This document shows, in pieces, positions 34,324 through 44,296 of a stretch of 64,000 nucleotides of DNA (positions within the stretch are counted from its first letter, which is position 1; every line of letters starts with the position of its first letter). A program made the translations under genes and the position numbers. The DNA lies in the NCBI GenBank assembly GCA_014728115.1, contig WJME01000139.1, positions 107,198 through 171,197 on the forward strand. Reading direction: 5' to 3'. The stretch is from Candidatus Zhuqueibacterota bacterium. GTDB lineage: Bacteria > Zhuqueibacterota > Zhuqueibacteria > Residuimicrobiales > Oceaniaggregativiventaceae. The notes under the pieces are model-generated. The model had not been told where the DNA came from, did not search any database, and saw only the letters and a program-made list of their open reading frames with translations.

Positions 34324-35553
34324 CTACTCTTGCTGCGTAAACAAGTGAGCAAATACTTGCGCATCCTGCAGGGTATTGCTTATCAGAGACAATTCATTAG
34401 GCATATGGCCCGTATCCACGATGGTGGACCATACCGCAGTTGCCAGTCCTTCCTCCCTGAAAAACGAAGCCACAGTGCCGCCCCCAATACCGATCAGCCG
34501 GGCCTCCTTGCCGAGCACTGCTTTGATTGCTTTGGACAAACGTTTTACCACTGCGGTATCTTGCCGTGTCGGAGGGGCAGCTGTGACCTTTTGAGGGAAA
34601 CTTTTTTCGACTCGCACGTTGAATCGTTGTTCTATATCAAAAATCATCTTGTCAATAGCCGCAATGACATCATCCAGAGAATAATCGGGTAATATACGAC
34701 AATCGAGGTAAAAGATATCCGAAGCAGGGATGGTATTGATATTGGGTACATTCGACTCTTTTCGTGTGGGTTCAAAGGTACTCAAAGGGGGATCGAATAA
34801 CTCGTCGCGATGATTGAAAATGTCATGCAATTTTTCCAATTCTACGGTCAAATAAGCCGCCGCGCGGTGGGCGTTCACTCCCAAATCAGGAGTAGAAGCA
34901 TGACACTGTTTGCCAGAAATTTTGAACTTGATCCATAGAATGCTTTTTTCTGCGATTTCTATGCAAAGCCCCTCATTGTCTCCGGCATCTGGAACAATAA
35001 TCAGGTCGTCATCACTGAATTGACCTCGGTGATTCTGCATCAAATATTGGAGTCCGTGTTTAGAACCGTTTTCTTCATCTGCAACGATTGCCAGGCCTAT
35101 AGGCAAATAGGGCAGAACATTGTTTTCCCGCAAGGCCTTAATCGCCAGCAATGCTGAAACCAGTCCCTGGTGGTTATCTTCAACACCCCTGCCGATTAAT
35201 TCGTCTCCTTTAACCTGTAATTCAAACGGGTCACTCTCCCACAAAGAAAGATCTCCTGCAGGTACGACATCGAGATGGGCCATGATCCAAATGACCGGTC
35301 CTTGTTTTTGGCCCGGGATTCGGGCAATGATATTCGGCCTGTCTCCGCGAGGAACTCTGTCATCCGGGGATGGCAGAATTTCAATGTCTGTTATCGATAA
35401 TTCCTCGAGTAACGACAGGACAAACTCTGCTTTTTCCCATTCGCCGGTGCCATCCGCTTCTGGTGCCAATGCCGGTATGCCGACAAGTTTTCGCTGCCAT
35501 TCAATGCAATGTTTTGCATACTGCTCAATGGACTTTTTGATCTCATGAGTCAT
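34324..35553 (-). CDS. M20 family metallopeptidase
   Basis: A 409-residue di-zinc peptidase. WIMAHLDVVPAGD gives histidine 93 and aspartate 95, the bridging aspartate is 126 in GRGVEDNHQG, and the general-base glutamates lie in VADEENGSKHG. The dimerisation domain fills about residues 190-310. The last metal ligand is the histidine of VDTGHMPNE. Family members are dipeptidases or deacylases; the specificity is not evident. It is convergent with the P1 peptidase gene, 11 bases apart, and upstream is a run of surface-glycan genes. Confidence 0.9.
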   Translation of the reverse strand: MTHEIKKSIEQYAKHCIEWQRKLVGIPALAPEADGTGEWEKAEFVLSLLEELSITDIEILPSPDDRVPRGDRPNIIARIPGQKQGPVIWIMAHLDVVPAGDLSLWESDPFELQVKGDELIGRGVEDNHQGLVSALLAIKALRENNVLPYLPIGLAIVADEENGSKHGLQYLMQNHRGQFSDDDLIIVPDAGDNEGLCIEIAEKSILWIKFKISGKQCHASTPDLGVNAHRAAAYLTVELEKLHDIFNHRDELFDPPLSTFEPTRKESNVPNINTIPASDIFYLDCRILPDYSLDDVIAAIDKMIFDIEQRFNVRVEKSFPQKVTAAPPTRQDTAVVKRLSKAIKAVLGKEARLIGIGGGTVASFFREEGLATAVWSTIVDTGHMPNELSLISNTLQDAQVFAHLFTQQE

Positions 35554-35579
35554 CGGATTCTCCGGTTTTTTAACGTTGC

Positions 35580-36275
35580 TTATATGATTCGATCTTTGTC
35601 TAACAAATAATATTTTCCTTCTATGCCCTCATTGAAAAGGAGATCCAGAGCAGAAAGGTTTTCAATAAAATCTCCAAAAAGTTGAAAATAAGCTTCATTT
35701 TGCACACGGTGGATCTTGATTTCATATCCTTCTTGTTCGATGATATGACGATCGATCAGATGGCTTTTATGTTCTGCCACCAGATAGGTATCGCAATTCG
35801 TCGCTTTGAGCCAGGCACAGACCCGACGTGAGCGATCTCTTATCTCGGGCAACTGGTTTGCTTTGATGATTGCAGGGAAAAGCTGTAACTTTTTCAAAAT
35901 AAATTGTGTGGTACTGAAAATCAGGGGTTCCAATTCAACCCACTTTTGTTCGAGGATCCGGGTCCAGGGGTCGATATAGTATTCAAAAAATGGAGTTTTT
36001 CTGTAACTGCTGGCAAGGGTTAAGAGATGTTTTTGTTGCCAGTTTTGGCGGATATCGATGTTCGTTTCTCTGATTGATCGTGGATGTTGTCCTGTCGTTC
36101 GGGCCGGAATGGTCAGCCAGGATTTCCCCTGATCCGTCTTGACAGCCATGCGATTGATGGAACTTTGTTTTTTAAAAATAAACGTGTCAGCCCACACAAT
36201 GATATCGGCATTCAAAAGCCGTGAGCATGTATGCAAATCCGGACAATAGGCAGGCTCTAGCACGGTGAGAATCAT
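35580..36275 (-). CDS. WbqC-like family protein
   Basis: A 231-residue protein with the WbqC pattern: EPAYCPDLHTCSRLLNADIIVWADTF at the start, then WLTIPARTTG and the C-terminal YLVAEHKSHLIDRHIIEQEGYEIKIH segment. WbqC-like proteins occur in polysaccharide and lipopolysaccharide gene clusters; their activity is not well defined. Its ATG overlaps the stop codon of the glycosyltransferase gene by 4 bases (ATGA), so the two act together. Confidence 0.85.
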   Translation of the reverse strand: MILTVLEPAYCPDLHTCSRLLNADIIVWADTFIFKKQSSINRMAVKTDQGKSWLTIPARTTGQHPRSIRETNIDIRQNWQQKHLLTLASSYRKTPFFEYYIDPWTRILEQKWVELEPLIFSTTQFILKKLQLFPAIIKANQLPEIRDRSRRVCAWLKATNCDTYLVAEHKSHLIDRHIIEQEGYEIKIHRVQNEAYFQLFGDFIENLSALDLLFNEGIEGKYYLLDKDRII

Positions 36276-37414
36276 AAGCTCGATGCTTTCTCGATATGCT
36301 GATATACACCCAGTAATTTTTGTGCTTCTATGTCCCAGTTATGATGGGTTTGAACATATTGATGACCTTGTTTTGCATATTGATGACAAAGATCAGGATC
36401 AGATAACAGCTTGCGAATGGCATCTGCATGGGCTTTGACATGATCTGCCTGCACTATCACACCAGCACCGGACTTTACGATAATATCCTTCAAGCTGGGC
36501 AGATCGCTGGCAACAATGGGGATCTTGCACGCCATGTATTCGAAAACTTTGTTGGGCGAAATCATTTTGAGCATTTGTTGATGCGGCTGCCAGGGGATTA
36601 GTCCGATCAGGGATGTCGTGACATATTCGGGTACCTTTTCATGCGGAACCATATTTATATACTCTATCGTATGATCCAGGCCCCTGTGTTTGACATAGGC
36701 TTTTGTCTCTGCTTCGACATGAGGTTCATTAAAAGGGCCCAAACATAACAGTTTAATATCCGGATGGGTTTCTGAGAGATCTGCCATAATATCGACGAGT
36801 GTCCTGGCACCCCGGGCCACAGACTGTCCCCCGAGATAGATCAACCTATTTTGAACAGGAGCCTCGATCTGAAGGGCCTGTTCAAAGATTTCCAGCCTGG
36901 GGACATTTCGTACCAGCGCAGTATCACAACCGGCCGCGTCAAATCGGGCTTTTTGATCCGCCACCACGCAAATCACTTTGTCGAGCTGTTTTGCCAAAGC
37001 AGGTTCAAATCTGGCGATGAGTTTGGCCAATAGGGGTTTTACCCAGTCAGGATACCAGACCCGTTCATAAGCTGTTTCCGGATAATTTTCATGACAATCA
37101 TAAATCACGGCCCGGCCGGTGACCTTTTTTAACAGAAAGCCTAGGGGCAGGCATTCCAGATCATGAAAGTGATAGACATTTGCCTTTTCGCGAAAACAAT
37201 AAAAACCGAAACGGAAAAGACTCAGGAGCCTAAAAAAGCGATTTTTCGGTCGCGCAATTGTCCTGATATGTATACCCTGTACGGTTTTGTTTTCATCCCC
37301 GTGAGCCAAAAGCGTGACATCATAACCTGCTCTTGCAAGCGTACGGGCTTGGCGATGGAATACGCGCACATCAAAGGGTCGATGTACGGTGGTGAATATA
37401 CACACTTTCATCAT
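36272..37414 (-). CDS. glycosyltransferase family 4 (GT-B fold)
   Basis: A 380-residue glycosyltransferase. The N-terminal domain starts MMKVCIFTTVHRPFDVRVFHRQARTL, and the donor-binding domain contains LIYLGGQSVARGARTL and the KMISPNKVFEYMACKIPIVASDLPSL block with the E-x7-E-type acidic residues. It is likely involved in surface glycan synthesis with the WbqC-like product encoded by the overlapping downstream gene. The ATG at 37414 or at 37411 may start translation. Confidence 0.88.
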   Translation of the reverse strand: MMKVCIFTTVHRPFDVRVFHRQARTLARAGYDVTLLAHGDENKTVQGIHIRTIARPKNRFFRLLSLFRFGFYCFREKANVYHFHDLECLPLGFLLKKVTGRAVIYDCHENYPETAYERVWYPDWVKPLLAKLIARFEPALAKQLDKVICVVADQKARFDAAGCDTALVRNVPRLEIFEQALQIEAPVQNRLIYLGGQSVARGARTLVDIMADLSETHPDIKLLCLGPFNEPHVEAETKAYVKHRGLDHTIEYINMVPHEKVPEYVTTSLIGLIPWQPHQQMLKMISPNKVFEYMACKIPIVASDLPSLKDIIVKSGAGVIVQADHVKAHADAIRKLLSDPDLCHQYAKQGHQYVQTHHNWDIEAQKLLGVYQHIEKASSL

Positions 37415-37460
37415 AAAACCATTGGATGTTGAGGGTAAAGGGCATCACCCCCGTGAGAAA

Positions 37461-39629
37461 TTAGCGATCCAGCACCATGGTCAATCCGATGCGTCCTCTC
37501 TCTTTATCGATAGAGATAACTTTAACATCTACAATATCGCCGACTTGAACGACCTCTAGAGGATGTTTGATGTATTTTTTGCTGACCTGACTGATATGAA
37601 CCAGACCGTCTTGTTTGACTCCGATATCCACAAAGACCCCAAAATCGACCACATTTCTGACCGTGCCTTTGAGAACCATATCCACTCCAAGATCATCAAT
37701 GGAAAGCACGTCATTGCGCAAGATGGGCTTTGGCATTTCGTCGCGGGGATCTCGTCCCGGCTTTTCCAGGCTGGCGATGATATCCTCGAGTGTTTCGACT
37801 CCGCATTCACATATTTCTGCCAGTTCGGGTAATTTTTTATCGCTGTGCTGCAATTTCAGCCGCACCAGGGCCCCATTCGATCTCACATCATCCGGGCTGA
37901 GGTCTAACTCTTGCAACAGACGCGTGGCTGAATCGTATGATTCCGGATGGACCGCCGTGGAATCGAAAAAGATATCGCTGTCAGAGATGCGTAAAAAGCC
38001 GGCACTTTGAGTAAAGGCATTGTCACCAATCCCTTTGATTTCTTTGAGCTCTTCCCGTTTGGATATTCTGCCTTTTTCTTCCCGGTATTTTACAATGTTC
38101 TCGGCGACGCGGCTGTTGACACCGGCGATATAACGCAACAGGGAAGAACTGGCTGTATTGATATCCACTCCTACCAAGTTCACAGCCGATTCAACGACAT
38201 TATCCAGGGCTTCGGCGAGTTTGATTTGATCCACATCGTGTTGATAAAGACCGACACCAATGGATTTTGGATCGATCTTTACCAGTTCCGACAAGGGATC
38301 AAGCAATCGCCGGGCAATGGAAATATTGCCTCGCATAGAAGCTTCGAGTTCGGGAAATTCTTTTTTAGCCACTGGTGAGGCAGAATAGACCGAGGCCCCA
38401 GCTTCATTGACAATGGTATAAAAAATCGATTTGTCGAGCTCTGAAATCAACTCGGCCACCAATTTTTCGGTTTCACGGCTGGCCGTGCCATTTCCTATAG
38501 CGACGACATCTATTTCATACTTTACAATAAAATCCTGAATCCTCTCTTTGGCTTCTAGCCAACGGCCCTGTGGGGGGTGTGGAAAGATCGTCGATCCTTC
38601 AAGATACCTTCCGGTCACATCGATGGCTGCGACTTTGCAGCCGGTTCGATAGCCCGGATCGATACCGAGAATGTTCTTGTTTCGCAGGGGCGGAGACATG
38701 AGCAATGCACGAAGGTTCTGTGCAAAAACCTGAATGGCATGTTCATCTGCTCTGTCTGTCAACAATCCTCTGATTTCCCGATCGATCGCAGGAGAAATCA
38801 GGCGCTGAAACGAGTCTGCAATGGCTTTTTTCAGATCGTCAGTAAAAATAGATTGTATATGGGTAACATAGACCTTTTCGATCGCTGCAATGTTGCTTTC
38901 CACAGGGACATCGATCCAGACTTTGAGAATGTTTTCCCGTTCACCCCGATTGATCGCCAGAATACGATGTGGAGGCACAGTCTTTACCGGCTCTGAAAAG
39001 TCCTTGTAAATTTCATAGTCCTGACAATTTTCAGTATCCTTTGCCTCCGAATTCAAGCAGCCCTTTTCTTTGAATATTTCACGAATGACTTTGCGAACGT
39101 CGGCATCTTCTGACACGACTTCAGCCACAATATCTCTGGCGCCGCTGAGTGCCTGTTCTGCTGTCAGGACCTCTTTTTCTTCATCGATGTATTCCGAGGC
39201 GTATTCCAATGGATCGCCCTGAGTCATATCTTGTTTCAGGATCATCTCTGCCAGCGGTTCCAGTCCTTTTTCTTTTGCAATGGTGGCACGGGTACGGCGT
39301 TTGGGTTTGTAGGGCAAGTAAAGATCTTCGACCTCTTGAAGTTTTGCCGCGTTTTTGATTTTTTCTTCCAATTCCGGTGTCAGTTTACCCTGTTCTTCGA
39401 TACTTTTCAAAACAGTTTGTTTGCGTTCTTCCAGGTGGCGAAGATACTTTATACGATCACCAATGGTGCGTATTTGATCTTCGTCCAGGCTGCCTGTCAC
39501 CTCTTTACGATAGCGTGCAATAAACGGCACCGTATTATCACTGTCCAGCAATTCGATGGTGTTTTTAACCTGATTCCATCGCAGACCGGTCTCTTCTGCG
39601 ATCATTGTAATCATTTGTGACTCTTCCAC
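37461..39629 (-). CDS. tex: Tex family transcription accessory protein
   Basis: A 722-residue nucleic-acid-binding protein. It has an N-terminal HtH-type Tex region, a YqgF/RNase-H-like domain beginning with ILGIDPGYRTGCKVAAID, tandem helix-hairpin-helix motifs (RVAENIVKYREEKG, LKEIKGIGDNAF) and a C-terminal S1 domain (GTVRNVVDFGVFVDIG, QDGLVHISQVS). Length and order match Tex of other bacteria. The start is GTG at 39629, with GAGGA 6-10 bases upstream; an ATG lies 5 codons downstream. It has its own 170-base upstream region. Confidence 0.96.
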   Translation of the reverse strand: MEESQMITMIAEETGLRWNQVKNTIELLDSDNTVPFIARYRKEVTGSLDEDQIRTIGDRIKYLRHLEERKQTVLKSIEEQGKLTPELEEKIKNAAKLQEVEDLYLPYKPKRRTRATIAKEKGLEPLAEMILKQDMTQGDPLEYASEYIDEEKEVLTAEQALSGARDIVAEVVSEDADVRKVIREIFKEKGCLNSEAKDTENCQDYEIYKDFSEPVKTVPPHRILAINRGERENILKVWIDVPVESNIAAIEKVYVTHIQSIFTDDLKKAIADSFQRLISPAIDREIRGLLTDRADEHAIQVFAQNLRALLMSPPLRNKNILGIDPGYRTGCKVAAIDVTGRYLEGSTIFPHPPQGRWLEAKERIQDFIVKYEIDVVAIGNGTASRETEKLVAELISELDKSIFYTIVNEAGASVYSASPVAKKEFPELEASMRGNISIARRLLDPLSELVKIDPKSIGVGLYQHDVDQIKLAEALDNVVESAVNLVGVDINTASSSLLRYIAGVNSRVAENIVKYREEKGRISKREELKEIKGIGDNAFTQSAGFLRISDSDIFFDSTAVHPESYDSATRLLQELDLSPDDVRSNGALVRLKLQHSDKKLPELAEICECGVETLEDIIASLEKPGRDPRDEMPKPILRNDVLSIDDLGVDMVLKGTVRNVVDFGVFVDIGVKQDGLVHISQVSKKYIKHPLEVVQVGDIVDVKVISIDKERGRIGLTMVLDR

Positions 39630-39722
39630 AGTTCGTCCTCGTCAACTATTCAGTTTTTCTGTTCTGTAAGCAACTAGCAATATAAAGCGTATGGCCATGA
39701 AAATCAAGCCTTTTGAAAAACA

Positions 39723-39751
39723 TTGATAGAACAAATTTTGAATTGTATATT
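39723..39751 (+). promoter_or_regulatory. sigma70-like promoter of the amidohydrolase gene
   Basis: TTGATA (39723-39728), 17-base spacer, TATATT (39746-39751). This near-consensus promoter would start transcription near 39758, about 43 bases before the ATG at 39801. Confidence 0.6.
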
Positions 39752-39800
39752 AAGGTCAGAGATAAAAAACAATTCAATATTTAGGTCATAAAGGTCTGAA

Positions 39801-41492
39801 ATGAAATCATTGCGCAAATGCTGTCAAATTGCTTTTATTGCGGTCTCGAGTCTGTTATTTTCCTGCCAACAACCCGTGGATCTGGTTATCATCAATGCCA
39901 AAGTCTGGACGGGTGATTTGGATAATCCTCTTGCAGATATGGTCGCTGTCAGCGGCAATCGAATCGCTTTTGTCGGCTGGCAAGAAGATTTACCTGCAGA
40001 GCTGGGGGAACACACCACTGTCATCGATGCCCGGGGCAGGCTGGTCATCCCCGGATTCAATGACGCACATTTACATTTTATGAGCGGAGGATTATCTCTT
40101 TTGCAGGTCAATCTGGCTGACTGTAAATCCAGAGAGTGTATAAAGAACAGACTCGAAGAAAAAACAGACCAACTGCCTTCCGGGGCATGGATCACCGGTA
40201 GAGGCTGGGATCACACATTATTTAACCAGGGCAAATGGCCGACCAGAGATCTGCTCGATGAGGTCGCTCCGGATCATCCGGTTTTTGTCCGTCGTATCGA
40301 TGGGCATGTGGGATGGGCAAATTCACTCGCTATGGCAAAGGCCGGAATAGATGCTCAAACCGCCGTGCCAGAGGGAGGCGAGATGCTGCTCGATCCTCAA
40401 ACCGGTCAACCCACAGGTATATTTAAAGAGTCGGCCATGACCCTGGTATCAAAGGTGATTCCTGAGCCCAATGATTCACTAAAACTCGCAGCCCTGCGAT
40501 TGGCGCACGATCATGCCATACAATTGGGAGTGACCTCGATTCAGGATCAGTCCGGTATATCCAGTATGGCTTTATATCATCACCTGATGAATCAGGGCCT
40601 TTTTCAAATCCGCGTAAGCGAATGGCTCGACTTTGACATGACCCGGAATCCCGATTCTCTGGTAGAGTTATTGGATTCCCTGAAAATACTGACCAAGCCG
40701 CTGGAGCTGGAGACCGGAATGCTCAAAGGATTTGTGGATGGCACTCTTGGATCCAGAACCGCTTATTTTTTCGATCCTTATAGCGATGATCCAACAACCG
40801 TTGGATTGCCGCAATATACGGCTGATGAATTGAATCGGATGGTTTGTGTGGCCGAAAGCCTAAAGCTTCAGGTGGGGCTCCATTGTATCGGAGCCAGGGC
40901 CAACCACATGGCGCTCGAGGCATATGATAGGGCCCTACAGACTTTTGGGTCGGGGGATAGCCGGCACCGTCTCGAACATGCGCAGGTATTGCGCACAGAG
41001 GATATCCCTCGCATCAAAGAACTGGGTGTGATCGCTTCGATGCAACCTACGCACTGTACATCCGATTTGAGATGGGCAGAGCAGCGTTTAGGGCGCGAAC
41101 GCAGCAAGGGTGCATATGCCTGGAAAACTTTACAAAACAGCGGTGTGCGCCTTGCATTCGGCACAGACTGGCCGGTTGAACCACTGGATCCCATGCGCGG
41201 AATATATTCCGCGGTCACCCGTAAACATATAGAATCCGGTGAACCGAAAGAGGGCTGGTTCCCGGAAGAACGACTCTCTGTGCGCGATGCTGTCAGAGCG
41301 TATACTCTGGCAAGTGCGTTTTCCGAGTTTAAAGAAGATGAAAAGGGAACCCTCACAAAGGGCAAACTTGCAGACATGATTATGCTCTCAAAGGATATCC
41401 TTGAAATCCAGCCCGAGGAAATTTTGAATACCAGAGTGTTGATGACCATCATCGATGGCAGGATTGTTTATCAGGAGGAAGAATCGAACTAG
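39801..41492 (+). CDS. amidohydrolase lipoprotein, YtcJ-like (Amidohydro_3)
   Basis: A 563-residue metal-dependent hydrolase with a lipoprotein signal (SSLLFSC, cysteine 22). The metal motif DAHLHFMSGG follows VIPGFN, then GHVGWANSLAM, and the C-terminal part has HRLEHAQVL, LAFGTDWPVEPLDP and the closing urease-like strand. YtcJ-like enzymes are often annotated as amidohydrolases acting on N-substituted formamides; the real substrates are unclear. As a lipoprotein it should face the periplasm. It is convergent with rlmD, overlapping by 4 bases. Confidence 0.9.
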   Translation: MKSLRKCCQIAFIAVSSLLFSCQQPVDLVIINAKVWTGDLDNPLADMVAVSGNRIAFVGWQEDLPAELGEHTTVIDARGRLVIPGFNDAHLHFMSGGLSLLQVNLADCKSRECIKNRLEEKTDQLPSGAWITGRGWDHTLFNQGKWPTRDLLDEVAPDHPVFVRRIDGHVGWANSLAMAKAGIDAQTAVPEGGEMLLDPQTGQPTGIFKESAMTLVSKVIPEPNDSLKLAALRLAHDHAIQLGVTSIQDQSGISSMALYHHLMNQGLFQIRVSEWLDFDMTRNPDSLVELLDSLKILTKPLELETGMLKGFVDGTLGSRTAYFFDPYSDDPTTVGLPQYTADELNRMVCVAESLKLQVGLHCIGARANHMALEAYDRALQTFGSGDSRHRLEHAQVLRTEDIPRIKELGVIASMQPTHCTSDLRWAEQRLGRERSKGAYAWKTLQNSGVRLAFGTDWPVEPLDPMRGIYSAVTRKHIESGEPKEGWFPEERLSVRDAVRAYTLASAFSEFKEDEKGTLTKGKLADMIMLSKDILEIQPEEILNTRVLMTIIDGRIVYQEEESN

Positions 41493-42913
41493 ACCTTTTC
41501 CAGCAGGGCGATCACTTCGACATGAGCCGTATGGGGAAACATGTCGACCGGCCTGACCCGTACGAGTTTGTACTGTTCCTGACACAGAACAGCCAGATCC
41601 CGTGCCAATGTGGTGGGATTACAGGAAACGTGCACGATCCGATCGGGATTCAATGCCAATATCGCCTGCACGGTTTTAGGGTGCATGCCACTTCTGGGGG
41701 GGTCGATGATCATCACATCGGGGGTGCCATATTGTTCGATCACTTTTGCTGTATCGTTTAACCGATCGCGCAGATCTCCGGCAAAAAATTCACAGTTGTG
41801 AATATCGTTCCGCAGGCTGTTGCGTTCTGCATCTTGCACTGCCTGCTCCACCGCTTCGAATCCGATCACTTTACGGGCATGGCCACTTACATACAGCGAG
41901 ATGCTTCCTGCACCGCAATAGAGGTCATAGACATTTTCCTGACCGGTCAAATCAGCATATTCCAGGACGAGATCGTATAATTGTTTGGCTTGTCTGGTAT
42001 TGGTTTGGAAAAAAGAGTTGCTCGATATTTCAAAACTCAGGCTATCCAGCTTTTCCAGTACCGTTGATTTGCCGGCCAATAAATACTCTTCTTCACTAAA
42101 CGCGACAGATGCCCAGCTCTGGGTGGTGCTATTGATCAGGCTTGTGATTTGAGGAAAACGGTCTGTCATCAATCGTCTGAAGGCCTGTGCAATATGGGTA
42201 TCATGATCATGAGTCACCAAATTGACCATAAGATCTGAAGTGTTTTTACAATGCCGAATAATGAGGAACCGAAAAAAACCGCTATGATCCAGGGTGCTAT
42301 AGGCTGGCAGCCCGCTTTGCAATGCGAATTTTCGGGTGGTTTCGACAATATCGTTGGTGATGGGTGCCAATAACTTGCAGTCATGCACATTGATGACTTT
42401 ATCGAAAAATCCTTTGGCGTGCAAACCCAAAAAAAGGCCATCGTCCTGCAGTCCCTTGACACCGGATTCGATCTCTTGCGGAGAAAGCCAACGCTTTCTG
42501 GAAAATGAAAACTCCATCTTGTTGCGATAATAGAATGGGTCAGGAGAGGGCAGGATCGGCTCTGTGATAAAATGTTCCAATTTGCCGAGACGGCGCAGTG
42601 AATCGATCACCTGCCGTTCTTTGGCGGCTAACTGTTCTTCATAAACCATATGTTGTAAAGAACATCCGCCACAGGCCCCAAAATGCACACATTCGGGTTC
42701 CTGTTCCAAAGGAGAGTGTTCCAGAACCCTGAGAATCCGTGCTTGTGCATGTTTTTTCTTTTTTTTCTGAATTCTAACCTGCACCGTTTGACCGGGAATA
42801 GCTCGATCAACAAAAATGACAAAATCATCGACACGCGCAATACCCTGCGCTCCGAATGCCAGGTCCTCGATTTTTACAGCGACCTCTTTGCCCTTTTTTA
42901 TACTGGATGTCAT
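41489..42913 (-). CDS. rlmD: 23S rRNA (uracil-C5)-methyltransferase, RlmD/RumA type
   Basis: A 474-residue enzyme that methylates uracil in 23S rRNA. An N-terminal TRAM domain (about 8-63) precedes iron-sulfur cysteines 75, 81 and 84 (CVHFGACGGC) and a fourth in NVHDCKLL. The SAM motif is VYDLYCGAGSISL, and the catalytic cysteine lies in IVHVSCNPTTLARDL. The C-terminal glutamate is in HVEVIALLE. RlmD and RlmC/TrmA paralogues cannot be told apart with certainty by eye. Confidence 0.9.
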   Translation of the reverse strand: MTSSIKKGKEVAVKIEDLAFGAQGIARVDDFVIFVDRAIPGQTVQVRIQKKKKKHAQARILRVLEHSPLEQEPECVHFGACGGCSLQHMVYEEQLAAKERQVIDSLRRLGKLEHFITEPILPSPDPFYYRNKMEFSFSRKRWLSPQEIESGVKGLQDDGLFLGLHAKGFFDKVINVHDCKLLAPITNDIVETTRKFALQSGLPAYSTLDHSGFFRFLIIRHCKNTSDLMVNLVTHDHDTHIAQAFRRLMTDRFPQITSLINSTTQSWASVAFSEEEYLLAGKSTVLEKLDSLSFEISSNSFFQTNTRQAKQLYDLVLEYADLTGQENVYDLYCGAGSISLYVSGHARKVIGFEAVEQAVQDAERNSLRNDIHNCEFFAGDLRDRLNDTAKVIEQYGTPDVMIIDPPRSGMHPKTVQAILALNPDRIVHVSCNPTTLARDLAVLCQEQYKLVRVRPVDMFPHTAHVEVIALLEKV

Positions 42914-42940
42914 GGATGGTTTTTTATCCGTATTTAAATT

Positions 42941-43546
42941 CTAGTCGATCCTGCGAGCGCCCATAAAAATATCGCGGTAGGGAGATTTGCGCAGATTGGC
43001 CAGGGTAACGCCTTTACTCACCGAAGCATGCAGAAAATAGTCATCAGCAATATAAAGACCCACATGATCGGGTTCACGGGAACGATGATTTTTAAAATTA
43101 AAAAAGACCAGGTCACCAAACTCGAGATCAGAAGTGCGGACACGTCGTCCCATTTGAAATAATCTTTTTGTGCTATGAGGAAGCTCTTTATCCCGAGCCC
43201 GTTTATAGATACTGGCCACGAGTCCGGAGCAATCGGTTCCCCTGGGTGAGGCTCCGCCCCATACATAAGGCGCACCAAAAAAGCGTTGAATCTCGGGTTT
43301 GAACCTTTCGAGGAGTTCCGGATTATTGACAAGATCCTGCTGGCTGAGTTCCTGTGTATCCTCTGTGTCCTGGCCGGGATTGCGAAAAATGAGGGTATCC
43401 GAATCAAGCGTAATCTCGGATTGCTCTCTCTCATATTCATCTTTACCAGGCCAATTGTGATATTGAGGATCGGGACGCATGGCACATGCAAGATAAATGG
43501 CAATGAACAGCAGAGTCAATAATATTTGTATTTGGAATTTAACCAT
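42941..43546 (-). CDS. NlpC/P60 family cysteine peptidase, lipoprotein
   Basis: About 201 residues from the ATG at 43546, which is chosen over the far upstream start at 43663 because an AGGAA site precedes it and a lipoprotein signal follows (AIYLACA, cysteine near residue 20). The catalytic cysteine is in RGTDCSGLVASIYKRA, the first histidine in PDHVGLYIADD and the second in DYFLHAS. Spr/NlpC-type enzymes cut the peptide stems of peptidoglycan. Divergent from a small secreted or anchored protein gene. Confidence 0.92.
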   Translation of the reverse strand: MVKFQIQILLTLLFIAIYLACAMRPDPQYHNWPGKDEYEREQSEITLDSDTLIFRNPGQDTEDTQELSQQDLVNNPELLERFKPEIQRFFGAPYVWGGASPRGTDCSGLVASIYKRARDKELPHSTKRLFQMGRRVRTSDLEFGDLVFFNFKNHRSREPDHVGLYIADDYFLHASVSKGVTLANLRKSPYRDIFMGARRID

Positions 43547-43640
43547 AAAATTTTCCTGTTCGGCCCCAAAATAATGAAAACAGTACAAAGGTCCAAGCGG
43601 AATCTCGCAAGAATTAGGGATGTGCTGCAGGTGATTTTGC

Positions 43641-43669
43641 TTGACTTTGGCGACGAAACACAATAACTT
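43641..43669 (+). promoter_or_regulatory. candidate promoter of the small anchored protein gene
   Basis: TTGACT (43641-43646), 17-base spacer, TAACTT (43664-43669), 27 bases before the ATG at 43696. The -10 is imperfect; spacing and -35 are good. Confidence 0.45.
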
Positions 43670-43695
43670 TTATTGAATTAAATAGATAGACACGT

Positions 43696-44064
43696 ATGAA
43701 ACTTGATTCCTATAGTTTTAGAATCGCAATCCTGTTTGCCACGGTATTGGTGCTTGTGGTCGCGGTTAAAAAAAGAGATAACGGTGGCTCGATCCCGTAT
43801 CCTTCTCATGCGATCTATGATACAGATCCTGATTGCAATCGGTACATCAAGGCAGATTTGAGCCACGAGCAGTTGCAAAAACTGGATAAAGTTTTGATCG
43901 CAGAAAAACGCAATCATGGCGAACGATTGCCCATGTCAAAAGTTCTCGCAATAGCCGCAAATGATCAGGCCATTGCCGATGCTTATTTGCGATGGCGCAA
44001 ATGTGCCGATATGATGCGGGGTTCTAATCATGTGGTCTATCCTGACGAACGGCCGCGCTATTGA
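43696..44064 (+). CDS. hypothetical N-terminally anchored protein
   Basis: A 122-residue protein with one hydrophobic segment (about 9-23, IAILFATVLVLVVAV) followed by a polar domain of helical character (LSHEQLQKLDKVLIAEKRNHGERL). Two cysteines (near 47 and 103) could form a disulfide. No family recognised and no catalytic motif seen. It lies alone between the NlpC gene and the envelope module. Confidence 0.55.
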   Translation: MKLDSYSFRIAILFATVLVLVVAVKKRDNGGSIPYPSHAIYDTDPDCNRYIKADLSHEQLQKLDKVLIAEKRNHGERLPMSKVLAIAANDQAIADAYLRWRKCADMMRGSNHVVYPDERPRY

Positions 44065-44140
44065 CCCGCTTTTCTGCACACAGTCGCTCTCCTATATATC
44101 TATCCTGAAATCATTGTTTTTTTAATCCTTGGCATTTTAA

Positions 44141-44168
44141 TTGCATTTGAAACAAAATATGATATTAT
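44141..44168 (+). promoter_or_regulatory. candidate promoter of the envelope module
   Basis: TTGCAT (44141-44146), 16-base spacer, TATTAT (44163-44168). This would give a leader of about 120 bases before the NHL gene. The surrounding 230 bases are AT-rich and contain no gene. Confidence 0.4.
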
Positions 44169-44296
44169 GCGATTAATGGATTGTGTAATGCATGCTAACT
44201 ATTAAAAATTAATGGTTTTGTTTCCATTGGTATTTTTTCTGATTTCAGACTTTATAAAAATGTCCCTTTTACGTCTCACCTAAACAGGAGGCAATT